Assembly (NCBI GenBank): GCA_028290165.1
Contig: JAQGKJ010000649.1
Coordinates: 1-6,001, forward strand
Source: Bradyrhizobium sp.
GTDB lineage: Bacteria; Pseudomonadota; Alphaproteobacteria; Rhizobiales; Xanthobacteraceae
Direction of reading: 5' to 3'
DNA: 6,001 bases
In this document: positions 5,694-6,001 of the stretch, piece after piece
Position numbering within the stretch: the stretch's first letter is position 1
Layout of the letters: each line of letters starts with the position of its first letter
Made by a program: the position numbers and the translations under genes
Notes under the pieces: model-generated
Told to the model about the DNA's origin: nothing
The model's input: the letters and a program-made list of their open reading frames with translations, nothing else
Database searches by the model: none

Positions 5694-6001
5694 ATGCGTT
5701 TGAAAGATCGCGTCGCCATCGTCGTCGGCGCCGGGCAGAGCCCCGGCGAAGGCATGGGCAACGGCCGCGCCACGGCCCTCACGTTTGGGCGCGAAGGCGC
5801 GAAAGTGCTGTGCGTGGATCACCGTCTGGAATCAGCACAGGAGACGGTCGAGATGATCGGCGCCAAGGGCGGCACCGCGGCGGCCTTCAAGGCCGACGTC
5901 ACCAAAGATGCCGTGATCAAGGCCATGGTCGCCGATGCGCACGCCCGCTGGGGCCGCATCGACATCCTGCACAACAATGTCGGCGTCAGCCTCGCCGGCG
6001 G
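5694..6001 (+). CDS. Short-chain dehydrogenase/reductase, N-terminal part (3' truncated)
   Basis: The first 102 residues of an SDR-family NAD(P)-dependent oxidoreductase; the window ends before the catalytic Ser/Tyr-Lys residues. The beginning MRLKDRVAIVVGAG is the usual SDR opening. The cofactor loop is a variant, VGAGQSPGEGMGNGRATA (11-28), longer than the classical TGxxxGIG. The acidic D42 at the end of the second strand (VLCVD) favours NAD(H), although R44 nearby leaves NADP(H) possible. D68 in ADV and NNVG (94-97, for the usual NNAG) complete the Rossmann half. Translation starts at ATG 5694, one base after the CMD stop, with GGGAGTG at about 5680-5686 as Shine-Dalgarno inside the upstream gene. 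A shared oxidative catabolic role with the CMD protein is inference; the substrate cannot be read from this half. Confidence 0.93.
   Translation, partial: MRLKDRVAIVVGAGQSPGEGMGNGRATALTFGREGAKVLCVDHRLESAQETVEMIGAKGGTAAAFKADVTKDAVIKAMVADAHARWGRIDILHNNVGVSLAG

Overview
The window is GC-rich, densely coded DNA from what looks like an alphaproteobacterium, most likely Bradyrhizobium or a close relative. That placement is an inference from codon use, the style of the proteins and an intergenic palindrome whose arms read like a repeat I recall as common in Bradyrhizobium/Rhodopseudomonas genomes. All seven genes I can support lie on the + strand. The first and last are cut by the window edges.

Layout: (1) 1-342 is the C-terminal end of a SAM-dependent methyltransferase. 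(2) 362-4573 is a tightly packed three-gene cassette: a LolD/MacB-type ABC ATPase, an 820-residue double-FtsX permease that overlaps it by ATGA, and a Tat-exported AttH/CrtC-like lipocalin-fold protein that overlaps the permease end by 11 nt. (3) About 4585-4665 is an imperfect palindromic repeat in the only sizeable intergenic gap. (4) 4696-5088 encodes a small four-helix MAPEG membrane protein. (5) 5138-5692 encodes a carboxymuconolactone-decarboxylase-family protein with an ideal ribosome binding site. One base later (6) a short-chain dehydrogenase/reductase begins at 5694 and runs off the end.

Working together: the ABC cassette resembles the AttE-F-G-H arrangement, with the two permeases apparently present as one duplicated polypeptide. 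A type VII-like (LolCDE/MacB-fold) ABC machine plus a secreted lipocalin-like partner suggests movement or handling of a hydrophobic molecule at the periplasmic face of the inner membrane. The substrate is unknown and this model is inference. The CMD-SDR pair looks like a translationally coupled catabolic or redox unit. MAPEG, CMD and SDR may form a second transcription unit after the palindrome, but no promoter or terminator could be identified with confidence.

I saw no tRNA, rRNA, CRISPR array, insertion sequence or phage gene. The most worthwhile object is the ABC-AttH cassette, which is a recognisable but functionally poorly defined system rather than a wholly new one.
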